Shown here piece by piece: positions 1 to 8,276 of a stretch of 49,148 bases of DNA. Both the position numbers and the translations under genes were made by a program. Source of the stretch: CBIFWW01 sp966186435 (GTDB taxonomy: Bacteria > Pseudomonadota > Gammaproteobacteria > Enterobacterales > Enterobacteriaceae); assembly GCA_966186435.1 (NCBI GenBank), contig CBIFWW010000006.1, positions 1 to 49,148 on the forward strand, written 5' to 3'. The notes under the pieces were generated by a model. The model saw only the letters and a list, made by a program, of their open reading frames with translations, was not told the origin of the DNA and ran no database searches. The first letter of the stretch is position 1, and the number at the start of each line of letters is the position of its first letter.

Positions 1-786
1 GAAATCCCAGAGCTAATCATTAATTTTAAAAAAAGAATAGAGGAAAAAGTGTGGATGGATAGCTATTCAGTCGGTCAACCAGCTGAGCACTTTGATATTT
101 CATTTGTACCAGTGTTAGTAAATAAAGTACTGGCTAAGGTAATCATGCGTCAAGAATTCTTGGATTATATAAATAAAGAGTATCCTGGTTCAGCAGGCCG
201 TTTTACATTAGCTCAGGCTGTGAACTTGAACGACCAAAACATCGACACTAAAAATATGTTGATAGACGTTTTTTCGGAATTTGGCCTTATTGAGGGATGT
301 ATAAATAATTTTGAACATGATTTTATTCCAGACCCACTCTGGGAGGCCAGGGGAGTTACCTCAACTCAGACGGAAGGTATTGAAAGCCTTAAAGCTGAAA
401 TATATAAAAAGGCGGAAGAAATTCCAAAAGTGAGTAAGGGGAACTGGTCGGATGTCAGTGATGAGCGTGCACATGCTCATTTTAATCAAAGGTCTTCTCC
501 TGCACATGGTGAAGGGGGATATAGTGTACATGCATCCATGTACGATCGAGTGATATTTATGAAGCTCTTTAAGAGTCTCAAATCAGGAAATAAAGAAGAT
601 TTTGTACAATTAATGGCTAAAATTACTGCTGGGTGGCCAAAATTAAATGGAAAGGATGACCTATTAAGTGCAAGAAAAACTTTTTGTGAAGAATTTGCTA
701 CATTGTTTGTAACGGGCAAATTCTCATCAGAGGGTATTAAGAGAAAATATTATCATTTTCTCTTCAGATGCGGTCAGTTATATTAA
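1..786 (+). CDS. Hypothetical protein, 5' end outside the window
   Basis: The frame is open from base 1, so the first visible start-like codon (GTG at 49) is probably internal and the N-terminus is missing. At least 261 residues are visible. I recognise no family, and see no signal peptide or membrane segment. The C-terminal third is rich in Lys and Phe and carries a DERAHAHFNQR segment. The gene is clearly more AT-rich than everything downstream, which suggests horizontal acquisition. It is followed by a hairpin at 795-823. In E. coli, rhaR occupies the position beyond rhaT, so this gene sits where the rhamnose regulators would be expected. Function unknown. Confidence 0.6.
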   Translation, partial: EIPELIINFKKRIEEKVWMDSYSVGQPAEHFDISFVPVLVNKVLAKVIMRQEFLDYINKEYPGSAGRFTLAQAVNLNDQNIDTKNMLIDVFSEFGLIEGCINNFEHDFIPDPLWEARGVTSTQTEGIESLKAEIYKKAEEIPKVSKGNWSDVSDERAHAHFNQRSSPAHGEGGYSVHASMYDRVIFMKLFKSLKSGNKEDFVQLMAKITAGWPKLNGKDDLLSARKTFCEEFATLFVTGKFSSEGIKRKYYHFLFRCGQLY

Positions 787-794
787 ATATATAT

Positions 795-830
795 CCGTGG
801 GCAGGCTATGTCCTGGCCCACGGGCGGTTT
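795..830 (+). terminator. Hairpin terminator between the unknown gene and rhaT
   Basis: CCGTGGGC (795-802) pairs with GCCCACGG (816-823). A further three base pairs lie inside, around a short loop. GCGGTTTTAT follows on the plus strand. It lies between two convergent genes, so it may stop transcription from either side. Confidence 0.55.
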
Positions 831-836
831 TATCAA

Positions 837-1871
837 TCAGTTAGCCATACCCAGGCCAACGATATTGGCAGCAATAATAATTACCACACACCCAATGCTC
901 AGTACTCCAACCGGGCGGCGGCCCGCGTTATTCCACTCTTTCATAATAAGACCAACCAGCCCACCGCACAGCACGTAGAAGCTCATGTGCAGCATCCAGC
1001 TCATATAATCATACTGGGCCGGGATGCGGGCGTGGCCCCAGGCATAGAAGAAGAATTGCAGATACCACATTAGCCCGGCCAGCGCCGAGAACAGCACGTT
1101 ACTGATGATCATTGGTTTCATCAGCGAGAAGTCCTGCTTCACTGACAGGCCAGGGACTTTCCACAGGCGGATAAAGCAGAAGCCGAGGTTTATCAATGCG
1201 CCCCCGCCCATAATCACCACATAGCTTGGGAGTGCTACATACAGCGGATCTACCCCGAGGTTGGCAGCGGCTTCATGCATCGGTTTGGCAGCATCCATGG
1301 CGAAGGACATCCCGGCGGAAAAAATCCCGCACATGACCGCCAGAATCAGCCCTTTTTTCAGGTTTAATTCTTCGGCTTTGATGCCCATTTTGCGCTCTTT
1401 CTATTGCCCAGCGCGGGTGACAATCCCCACGCCAATCACGGCAACGAAGACGCCCAACAGGGTCATGCGCCCGCCTTCCGTACCCACCAGCACATCAAAG
1501 TGGCCGTTTAAAATAGGCGTCATCAGGGTGCCGACAATCAGGGTGATGCCGATGGCAATCCCAATCCCCATCGACATTCCCAAATAGCGCATGGTCAGGC
1601 CATAGTTAATATTGCCGATGCCCCACATGGCGCCAAACAGGAACACGGGCAGCAGGGTGGCGGCGCTAAAGGAGCCGTAATAGGCCCAGAAATCTGGTAG
1701 CAGGGCATAGCTGATGGCCCAGGGCAGGATCAGCCAAGAAACCACGCCGCCCACCGACCACATGGTTTCCCAAGACCAATTTTTAACTTGTTTAAAAGGG
1801 GCGTAGAAGCAAGCGGCGCTGGCCGCACCTATCAGATGCCAAATAATCCCCATCGTTATCGCGTTACTCAT
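837..1871 (-). pseudogene. rhaT: L-rhamnose-proton symporter, interrupted by an amber codon
   Basis: RhaT is an inner-membrane H+/L-rhamnose symporter with about ten membrane helices. Both halves match E. coli RhaT closely. The first begins MSNAITMG, includes GAMWGIGNINYGLTMRYLG and ends IVTRAGQ. The second begins KERKMGIKAEE and ends NIVGLGMAN. They are in the same frame, separated only by TAG at 1401-1403 where E. coli has Leu after RAGQ. A single TTG-to-TAG change explains this. Read through, the frame is 345 codons including the stop (344 residue positions), exactly the E. coli length. The start at 1871 is preceded by GAGGAT. Unless the amber is suppressed or is a sequencing error, only the first half (156 residues) is made. 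Confidence 0.85.
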
Positions 1872-2165
1872 TTTCATATCCTCGTTTGTCGCGTGGGACG
1901 GGGTGTGCAATACACCCCATGGCACCAGAGTCTAAAAAGTAACCGGCTGAATAACCTTTGGGCCGCTGCCGCAAGCAACAGGAGGTTGGCAAAAAACAAG
2001 GGAAGCTACTGCTCGCCTTCACAGTTTTCGTCATTTCGTGCGGGGTAAAGACCATAAAAAAAGTATGGCATTGATAATCATTTTCAATATCATTTAATTA
2101 ACTATAATGACCCAACTGCATACGCGGCGTTACAAATTTGCCGCAAGACGATAATGGAGATGAAT
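1872..2165. other. Intergenic region between divergent rhaT and sodA
   Basis: This stretch of about 290 bases holds the start signals of both flanking genes. The sodA side (2072-2108) is described separately. On the rhaT side I see no convincing gene or clear RhaS site. Short open frames here have no ribosome binding site and resemble nothing known. Confidence 0.5.
2072..2108 (+). promoter_or_regulatory. sodA promoter with Fur box
   Basis: The segment around 2072-2092 (TGATAATCATTTTCAATATC) closely matches the Fur consensus, with the GATAAT/ATTATC-like dyad. It is followed by AT-rich DNA and a perfect -10 hexamer TATAAT at 2103-2108. TTTTCA at 2081-2086 is a possible -35 with a 16-base spacer. 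From memory, the region is almost identical to the E. coli sodA promoter, where Fur, ArcA and SoxRS act. Fur repression follows from the site; the other regulators are inferred from E. coli. Confidence 0.75.
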
Positions 2166-2786
2166 ATGAGCTATACCCTGCCATCACTGCCTTACGCCTA
2201 TGACGCACTTGAGCCGCACTTCGACAAGCAAACCATGGAAATTCACCATACTAAGCACCATCAGACCTACGTGAACAACGCTAACGCAGCGCTGGAAAGC
2301 CTGCCTGAGTTCGCTGATTTGTCTGCCGAAGAGCTGATAACTAAGCTGGACCAGGTTCCAGCCGATAAGAAAACCGTGCTGCGCAACAACGCCGGCGGCC
2401 ACGCTAACCACAGCCTGTTCTGGAAAGGTTTGAAAAAGGGCACTTCTTTACAGGGCGATCTGAAAGCCGCCATCGAGCGCGATTTCGGTAGCGTGGATAA
2501 ATTCAAAGAAGAGTTTGAGAAAGCCGCTGCCACCCGCTTTGGTTCTGGTTGGGCCTGGCTGGTGTTGAAAGGCGACAAACTGGCTGTGGTTTCCACCGCA
2601 AACCAGGATAGCCCGCTGATGGGTGAAGCAATTTCCGGTGCTTCCGGCTTCCCAATCCTGGGCCTGGATGTGTGGGAACACGCCTACTATCTGAAATTCC
2701 AAAACCGCCGCCCGGACTACATCAAAGAGTTCTGGAACGTGGTGAACTGGGACGAAGCAGCTACCCGTTTCGCCAACAAAAAATAA
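2166..2786 (+). CDS. sodA: Superoxide dismutase [Mn]
   Basis: SodA converts superoxide to oxygen and hydrogen peroxide in the cytoplasm. The 206 residues equal the E. coli length. Metal ligands are visible: His27 (EIHHTKHHQTYV), His82 (HANHSLFW), and the Asp and His of DVWEHAYYLKFQNRR. Gly77 in NNAGGH favours manganese over iron. I chose the third in-frame ATG (2166) because it gives the conserved N-terminus MSYTLPSLPYAYDALEPHF and has GGAGA just upstream; an upstream ATG at 2154 would overlap that site. A Fur box and promoter lie directly upstream and a strong terminator follows, so it is a single-gene unit. Confidence 0.97.
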   Translation: MSYTLPSLPYAYDALEPHFDKQTMEIHHTKHHQTYVNNANAALESLPEFADLSAEELITKLDQVPADKKTVLRNNAGGHANHSLFWKGLKKGTSLQGDLKAAIERDFGSVDKFKEEFEKAAATRFGSGWAWLVLKGDKLAVVSTANQDSPLMGEAISGASGFPILGLDVWEHAYYLKFQNRRPDYIKEFWNVVNWDEAATRFANKK

Positions 2787-2806
2787 TCGCACTCACAGCG
2801 AGACCA

Positions 2807-2833
2807 AACGGGCCTGATGGCCCGTTTTTTTTG
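2807..2833 (+). terminator. Rho-independent terminator after sodA
   Basis: AACGGGCC (2807-2814), a TGAT loop and GGCCCGTT (2819-2826) form a perfect 8 bp stem followed by a run of T. This is a strong intrinsic terminator. Confidence 0.9.
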
Positions 2834-2891
2834 GCTCCTCTTCCGGCTAATGTATAGTGAACTTTCCGTCATGCCGCACAAGGAAAAGGCC

Positions 2892-3575
2892 ATGCACTAT
2901 CCATTACAAGTATTCACCGGCAAAATTCAGGACTACCCCGGCAGCCGCCCCAGCGCGATTGCTAAATACCAGGTCGAAGGGGAACTGACCCTGACATCGG
3001 TTGGGATCGAGGGCGACCAACAGGCGGAGAAAATTATCCACGGCGGGCCGGAGCGCGCGCTGTGCCAGTACCCTGCCGAACACTATGCCGAGTGGGCCAG
3101 GGAATTCCCCGAGCAGGCCGACCTGTTCAATCCCCCGGCCTTTGGCGAAAACTTTTCCACCGTTGGCATGACAGAACACAGCGTCTATATGGGTGATATC
3201 TACCGCTGGGGCAATACCCTGATTCAGGTGTCCCAGCCCCGCTCACCCTGCTACAAACTCAACGCCCATTTTGGCATTTCTAACTTAACGGAGTTGATGC
3301 AAGAGCGCACCCGCTGCGGTTGGCTGTACCGAGTGATTGCGGGTAGCCAGGTGTCGAGCGATGCCCCGCTGGAACTGGTGTCACGCTTGAGTGATGTGAC
3401 GGTGGCAGAAGCTATCGCTATCGCCTGGCATATGCCTTATGACGATGACGCTTACCATCGCTTACTGTCAGTGGCGGGGTTATCAACTAGCTGGAGCCGC
3501 ACCATGCAAAACCGGCGCATTAGCGGCAAGATCGAAGATAATTCCCGGCGTTTATATGGAAGTAGCGGAAAGTAA
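2892..3575 (+). CDS. yiiM: MOSC-domain protein YiiM (6-N-hydroxylaminopurine resistance)
   Basis: YiiM belongs to the MOSC family, which binds molybdenum cofactor. In E. coli it takes part in detoxifying N-hydroxylated base analogues. The 227-residue product closely follows E. coli YiiM (about 224). The MOSC core is visible: VGIEGDQQAEKIIHGGPERAL near residue 40, FGENFST near 85, and VSQPRSPCYKL with the likely Mo-ligand Cys near 120. The start at 2892 gives the conserved MHYPLQVFTGKIQ and has AAGGAAAAGG upstream; the longer open frame reaches back through the sodA terminator and is not credible. In E. coli the neighbour is cpxA; here yiaY follows, marking a rearrangement joint. Confidence 0.93.
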   Translation: MHYPLQVFTGKIQDYPGSRPSAIAKYQVEGELTLTSVGIEGDQQAEKIIHGGPERALCQYPAEHYAEWAREFPEQADLFNPPAFGENFSTVGMTEHSVYMGDIYRWGNTLIQVSQPRSPCYKLNAHFGISNLTELMQERTRCGWLYRVIAGSQVSSDAPLELVSRLSDVTVAEAIAIAWHMPYDDDAYHRLLSVAGLSTSWSRTMQNRRISGKIEDNSRRLYGSSGK

Positions 3576-3617
3576 TTGTTGAGGGTTTTCCTGATATGGA
3601 TACCCTAAAAGCGTAGC

Positions 3618-3646
3618 GCCCGCTGGTTTTTGAACCGCCAGCGGGC
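3618..3646. repeat. Inverted repeat between convergent yiiM and yiaY
   Basis: GCCCGCTGG (3618-3626) and CCAGCGGGC (3638-3646) form a perfect 9 bp stem with an 11-base loop. Neither side has a T run, so it may be a weak bidirectional terminator or an RNA-stabilising hairpin. Confidence 0.45.
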
Positions 3647-3652
3647 CAGGGA

Positions 3653-4801
3653 TTACATGGCGTTACGGAAAATCCCCATCACTTCTTCGTGGGTGCCCTG
3701 CACCGGGTTAGTCAGGGCGCAGGCGTCCTTCAGGGCATTAGTGGCGAGAGTAGAAATATCCTCCTCGCGCACGTAAAGATCCTTTAGCCCAGCAGGGATA
3801 TTTACGCGGCGGGCCAGCAGACGGATAGCGTCAATGGCGGCCTGAGCACCCTGTTTGTGGTCCATCAACGTGACATCTATTCCCATAGCGGCGGCACAAT
3901 CACTCAAGCGGCCTGCGGCGGCTCGGGCATTATAAGCCTGAACATGGGGCAGTAAGATGGCATTACATACCCCGTGGGGCAGATCGTAGAAGCCACCTAA
4001 CTGGTGGGCCATGGCATGAACATAGCCCAGAGAGGCATTGTTAAAGGCCATACCCGCCAGGAACTGGGCGTAGGCCATGGCTTCGCGGGCCTCGGCATTG
4101 TTACCGTCGTCCACTGCTTTTGGAAGCCAATGGTGCACCATCGTGATGGCCTGTAAGGCGCAGGCATCGGTGATCGGGTTTGCGGCAGTGGAAACATAAG
4201 CTTCAATGGCGTGGGTCAGGGCATCCATGCCGGTGGCTGCGGTTAACGATTTCGGCATCCCTTTCATCAGCGAAGGGTCATTCACCGACAGCAGCGGGGT
4301 GACGTGTTTGTCGACGATGGCCATTTTAATGTGGCGCTGTTCGTCGGTAATGATACAAAAACGGGTCATCTCTGAGGCGGTGCCTGCGGTGGTATTAATG
4401 GCAATCATCGGCAGCTGTGGTTTGGCCGAACGGTCAACGCCTTCATAGTCATTAATCTGGCCGCCGTTGGTGGCAAGCAGGGCGATACCCTTGGCGCAGT
4501 CATGGGGTGAGCCGCCGCCCAGTGAAACCACGCAATCGCAGTTATTTTTCTTTAATAGTTCCAGGCCATCCATCACGTTACTAACGGTAGGGTTAGGGTG
4601 GGTGCCGGAGTAAATAACGCTGCCGATATCATTCTGGGCCAGCATCGATTGAATTTGGGTGGTCATACCCAGCGCAACCAGCGGGGCATCGGTAACAATC
4701 AGCGCACGAAACAGGCCATATTCGCGCATGGTTTTCATGGCATCCTGGAGCGCATCGGCCCCGATGATATTCACTGCGGGGATATAAAATGTTGAAGCCA
4801 T
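3653..4801 (-). CDS. yiaY: Iron-containing alcohol dehydrogenase
   Basis: This is a type III (Fe-dependent) NAD(P)-linked alcohol dehydrogenase of the YiaY/AdhB group, 382 residues against 383 in E. coli. The nucleotide-binding GGGSPHDC lies at residues 95-102. The metal ligands are Asp193 and His197 (GMDALTHAIEAYVS), His262 (GYVHAMAHQLGG) and His276 (LPHGVCN), all intact. The start MASTFY at 4801 is preceded by AAGGAT. In E. coli it lies next to selB as here. Its physiological substrate is not established; short-chain alcohols or aldehydes are likely. Confidence 0.93.
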   Translation of the reverse strand: MASTFYIPAVNIIGADALQDAMKTMREYGLFRALIVTDAPLVALGMTTQIQSMLAQNDIGSVIYSGTHPNPTVSNVMDGLELLKKNNCDCVVSLGGGSPHDCAKGIALLATNGGQINDYEGVDRSAKPQLPMIAINTTAGTASEMTRFCIITDEQRHIKMAIVDKHVTPLLSVNDPSLMKGMPKSLTAATGMDALTHAIEAYVSTAANPITDACALQAITMVHHWLPKAVDDGNNAEAREAMAYAQFLAGMAFNNASLGYVHAMAHQLGGFYDLPHGVCNAILLPHVQAYNARAAAGRLSDCAAAMGIDVTLMDHKQGAQAAIDAIRLLARRVNIPAGLKDLYVREEDISTLATNALKDACALTNPVQGTHEEVMGIFRNAM

Positions 4802-4945
4802 TATCGTTATCCTTAGCGATAAAAAGGCCTTTCAACATAGCCGCCAGGGGATAGCGGGAAAGTGACTTAGGTTTTATAACAGGCAATCCTGTGTGCTTTG
4901 GTGCACAAATTTCCCAATTGGTATTTAATTAACAAGAATGAATAA

Positions 4946-4967
4946 ATTCGGGGCATTAGCCCCGAAT
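4946..4967 (-). terminator. Terminator after selB
   Basis: ATTCGGGGC and GCCCCGAAT form a perfect 9 bp stem with an ATTA loop (4946-4967). It lies just past the selB stop and is followed on the minus strand by T-rich TTATTCATTC. Confidence 0.65.
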
Positions 4968-4971
4968 ATGA

Positions 4972-6819
4972 TCAAGCGCGGGTAAATAGGGCGCTGTCCC
5001 GCAGTATGCGATCGTTTCCCCGGCGGCGGGTAAAACCGCTGCGGTCAAAGAATTCCAGGATTTGAATCGCCAGTTTGCGGCCAACGCCCAATTGGTCGCG
5101 GAAATCCGCCGCATCGGTGGAACCTTTCTCCTGATCCAGCTCGCGGATCAACTCGGCAAATGCCTGGATACGGGATTGCAGGAAGTAGCGGTCTTTTACC
5201 ACCGCCACCACATAGCCTAGCTGGGCCGCCAACCGCATCAGTTGGCGGATTTCGGCTTCTTCGACCCCGGTCTCTTTGGCGAGGTCCCGTACCCACCATG
5301 GGTCATCGGCGAAACGCCCGGCAATGGCCTGCCACAATGCTTCCTGGTGGGGGGTAAAGCCCGGCTGATGTCCCGGCAGATGCAGCCAACCCTGGCGGCT
5401 CTCCAGCAGGTGTTGCTGGCGCATACGCTCGACAAGGGCCAGCACCAGCGGCTCTGGCTCCGCAGGCAGTGCCATCCGGCGCAAGCGCTCCCGGCCCGGC
5501 CCCGGCTGATCATCATGCTGCTGGTGGTAGCGCTCCAGCACCGCCAGCAGCTTCTCCTGCCAGCGCAGGGCGGTGGCGTCACTTAACAGCCAGCCCCCGG
5601 CCTGAATCAACGGGCGATCGGCCAGATAAACTCCCATCCCCTGGGCCGTGAGTTGGCGCGCCCAGCCAAATTCAGCGCTGGCGACAGCCCCATGGCTGAG
5701 GTGTAAATCCAGCACCCGGCCATGATCCTCCCCGGCGGCGGCCAGTTCCGCCAGCCAGTGCAGGAAGGCCGGCTGGCGTTTGCCGCGTTTCGGCGGATGC
5801 AGCAGGATCGCCCGCGCCCCACCCAGGGTGGTTTTAGCGCTGATATCCCGCAGCACCAGACGGTCGTTATCCGCCAGCCACAGCGGGCTGTCCAGCACCA
5901 GCTCGGCGAGGTGGTTCTCCAGCAGGGAAACCCGGCCCGTAATGTGGCTGGCCCCGTGGTGAATATGCAGCGGCTGCCACTGGCCCAGGGGCTGGCAGTG
6001 TTCCAGCGCCACAATCAGCCGTTCCACCGGCTCCAGCGGCTGCTGCGCCAGCAGCCAGTCCCCCCGGCTAACATCGGCTTTCTCCACGCTGCCGGTAATA
6101 TTCAGGGCGATACGCTGCCCGGCCCCGGCCTGCTCGGTGGTTTGATCCTGGGCATGAATACCGCGCACCCGCACCGGGGTATCCGCCCCGGTGAGCCACA
6201 GGGAATCCCCGATTTTCACTTGCCCACTCAGGGCGGTGCCGGTGACCACCAGCCCCGCGCCTTTAATGGTGAAGGCCCGGTCGATAGCCAGACGGAAGCG
6301 GCTATCGGCCAGATGGGTGCGTGGGGAAAGCATACGCAAATGGTGGCGCAGTGCTTCGATGCCGTCGCCCCGGGCGGCGGCGGTGACAAACAGCGGGGCG
6401 TTGGCCCAACCCATTTCTGCCACTAGCGCCAAAACCTGAAGGCGTACCTGCTCAACCCGTTGGCTATCCACCCGGTCTGCTTTGGTGAGCGCCACCGTCA
6501 GCGCCGGTTGTCCGGTTAATTGCAGGATCGCCAGATGCTCCCGGGTTTGGGCCATCACCCCATCGTCGCAGGCCACCACCAACAGGGCATGGTCAATGCC
6601 ACCCACCCCGGCCAGCATATTGGCGAGAAACTTTTCGTGGCCCGGTACATCAATAAAGCCCAGCACCCGGCCATCGTCCTGGGGCCAGTAGGCATAGCCT
6701 AGATCGATGGTCATACCGCGCTTTTTCTCCTCCGGCAGCCGGTCGGCATTAATGCCGGTCAGAGCCTGGAGCAAGGTGGTTTTCCCGTGGTCAACGTGCC
6801 CGGCGGTGGCAATAATCAT
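4972..6819 (-). CDS. selB: Selenocysteine-specific elongation factor SelB
   Basis: SelB is a GTPase that delivers Sec-tRNA to UGA codons followed by a SECIS hairpin. The 615 residues match E. coli (614). The N-terminal EF-Tu-like G domain starts MIIATAGHVDHGKTTLL (P-loop about residues 7-14), with the switch II motif DVPGHE and TKAD for guanine recognition. The C-terminal half, from about residue 370, carries the winged-helix repeats that bind SECIS RNA, ending near VGRKLAIQILEFFDRSGFTRRRGNDR. Its start overlaps the selA stop as ATGA, so the two are translationally coupled. Selenoproteins such as formate dehydrogenase H would be its targets; none is encoded here. Confidence 0.96.
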   Translation of the reverse strand: MIIATAGHVDHGKTTLLQALTGINADRLPEEKKRGMTIDLGYAYWPQDDGRVLGFIDVPGHEKFLANMLAGVGGIDHALLVVACDDGVMAQTREHLAILQLTGQPALTVALTKADRVDSQRVEQVRLQVLALVAEMGWANAPLFVTAAARGDGIEALRHHLRMLSPRTHLADSRFRLAIDRAFTIKGAGLVVTGTALSGQVKIGDSLWLTGADTPVRVRGIHAQDQTTEQAGAGQRIALNITGSVEKADVSRGDWLLAQQPLEPVERLIVALEHCQPLGQWQPLHIHHGASHITGRVSLLENHLAELVLDSPLWLADNDRLVLRDISAKTTLGGARAILLHPPKRGKRQPAFLHWLAELAAAGEDHGRVLDLHLSHGAVASAEFGWARQLTAQGMGVYLADRPLIQAGGWLLSDATALRWQEKLLAVLERYHQQHDDQPGPGRERLRRMALPAEPEPLVLALVERMRQQHLLESRQGWLHLPGHQPGFTPHQEALWQAIAGRFADDPWWVRDLAKETGVEEAEIRQLMRLAAQLGYVVAVVKDRYFLQSRIQAFAELIRELDQEKGSTDAADFRDQLGVGRKLAIQILEFFDRSGFTRRRGNDRILRDSALFTRA

Positions 6820-8207
6820 GGCAGCAGCATCTCCAACAATCCGGCTTCATCTTCCAGGGTACGTAAATCCAGCCACAGGCGGCCCTCGGAAATCCGGCCA
6901 ATCACCGGCTTCGCCAGGCTGCGCCATTGGCGGGAGAGCGCCTCCAGTTGGCTGCCGCGCCCGTCTTTCGGGGTGAAGGTGAGGGCGGCACTCGGCAACC
7001 TATCTACTGGCAATGAGCCGCTGCCAATCTGGGACTGGCAAGGCTCGATACGTACCTCAAAATCAGCGCCATAGGCGGTGCTAAGCGGGGCCAGTAGCCG
7101 CTCTGCCTGGGCATAAATGGCCTCCGGTTGGCGGGTTAGCAAGCGCAGGGTGGGGAGTTTTTGAGTGAGGGCTTCCGGGTGTTGATACAGCTTCAGCGTG
7201 GCTTCCAGCGCACTCAGGGTGAGTTTATCGGCCCGTAAAGCCCGCTTTAACGGGTGGGACTGGAGTTTCTCGATCAAAGCCTTTTTGCCAACGATAATCC
7301 CCACTTGTGGGCCACCCAGTAGTTTATCGCCGGAGAAACTCACCAGGCTGACGCCATCGGCAATCATCCGTGCTGGCATTGGCTCCTCGGGCAGGCCAAA
7401 TTGGGTGAGATCCACCAGGGAACCGCTACCCAAATCTGCCACCACCGGCAACGCATACTCCTCCCCCAGTGCCACCAGTTCGGCCTCGCTGACGGCTTTG
7501 GTAAAGCCCATTACCTGATAATTGCTGGTGTGAACTTTCATTAACAGGCCGGTATTATCGGCAATTGCGGCGCGATAATCCTTTAAATGGGTACGGTTAG
7601 TGGTGCCTACCTCTGCCAGTGTGCAACCAGCCTGAGTCATCACATCGGGAATGCGGAATGCGCCGCCAATTTCCACCAGCTCGCCACGGGATACCACCAC
7701 CGATTTACCCGGGGCGCAGGCCGCCAGCATCAGCAGTACCGCCGCCGCGTTGTTATTGACGATGCAAGCGTCTTCGGCCCCGGTCAGCTGGCACAGGAGG
7801 GTTGCCAGCGCCCGATCCCGGTGGCCGCGCCCGGCGCCATCAATATCGTATTCCAGGGTCACCGGGTTACGCATTGCCTGGGTTACTGCTTCGACGGCTT
7901 CTTCTGCCTGAAGTGCCCGGCCCAGATTGGTATGCAGCACCGTCCCCGTCAGGTTGAAGACGGGCCGCAGGGCGCTTTGTTGGCTTAGCGCCAGGCGGCG
8001 GGCGGCCTCGGCGGCCCAGTCCGGCTGCCAGGTTGGCAGCTGCTGGTTTTCGCGGATACTGTCGCGGGCTTCATCCTGCATCTGGCGCAGGGTTTCCACC
8101 AGCCGGGTGTGACCGAACTGGTTAAGCAAAGGCTGCATCGCCGGGTCGTGCAGCAGACGATCGGTGGCAGGGAGCTGGCTGTAAAGAGCGCGAATATCGG
8201 TGGTCAT
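6816..8207 (-). CDS. selA: L-seryl-tRNA(Sec) selenium transferase
   Basis: SelA is a PLP enzyme that converts Ser-tRNA(Sec) to Sec-tRNA(Sec) using selenophosphate. From the start at 8207 (MTTDIRALYSQLPATDRLL) it is 463 residues, exactly the E. coli length. The PLP-lysine motif SFSGDKLLGGPQ is intact at about residue 295. NLTGTVLHTNLGRA and VNNNAAAVLLMLAA are typical of the family. An in-frame upstream ATG (8267) would add 20 residues without family support. The chosen start has no clear Shine-Dalgarno sequence and lies about 40 bases downstream of a hairpin, which may matter for regulation. Confidence 0.95.
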   Translation of the reverse strand: MTTDIRALYSQLPATDRLLHDPAMQPLLNQFGHTRLVETLRQMQDEARDSIRENQQLPTWQPDWAAEAARRLALSQQSALRPVFNLTGTVLHTNLGRALQAEEAVEAVTQAMRNPVTLEYDIDGAGRGHRDRALATLLCQLTGAEDACIVNNNAAAVLLMLAACAPGKSVVVSRGELVEIGGAFRIPDVMTQAGCTLAEVGTTNRTHLKDYRAAIADNTGLLMKVHTSNYQVMGFTKAVSEAELVALGEEYALPVVADLGSGSLVDLTQFGLPEEPMPARMIADGVSLVSFSGDKLLGGPQVGIIVGKKALIEKLQSHPLKRALRADKLTLSALEATLKLYQHPEALTQKLPTLRLLTRQPEAIYAQAERLLAPLSTAYGADFEVRIEPCQSQIGSGSLPVDRLPSAALTFTPKDGRGSQLEALSRQWRSLAKPVIGRISEGRLWLDLRTLEDEAGLLEMLLP

Positions 8208-8245
8208 GGATGGGTCCGTGTCAGCAGACAATGGCGCTAGTGTAC

Positions 8246-8262
8246 AGGGGGCAAAACCCCCT
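8246..8262 (-). promoter_or_regulatory. Hairpin in the selA leader, possible SECIS-like element
   Basis: On the minus strand, AGGGGG and CCCCCT form a stem with loop TTTTG, about 40 bases before the selA start and just after the yibF stop. No T run follows, so it is a poor terminator. E. coli selAB mRNA is reported to carry a SECIS-like leader hairpin bound by SelB. That this hairpin serves the same role is only a guess, because I do not see the GU loop and bulged U of a classical SECIS. Confidence 0.3.
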
Positions 8263-8276
8263 TTCATAGCGGCAGA

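Noticed and set aside
1401..1403. Programmed recoding of the rhaT stop as selenocysteine or pyrrolysine
   Set aside because: Selenocysteine uses UGA, not UAG, and no pyrrolysine genes are seen. Leu at this position in E. coli RhaT makes a point mutation the simplest explanation.
3618..3646. Intrinsic terminator between yiiM and yiaY
   Set aside because: The stem is perfect but neither strand has a T run after it, so I list it only as an inverted repeat.
5722..6426. Long open frame (234 codons) on the plus strand inside selB
   Set aside because: It is antisense to a fully conserved selB; long antisense frames are common in GC-rich genes and this one resembles no protein.
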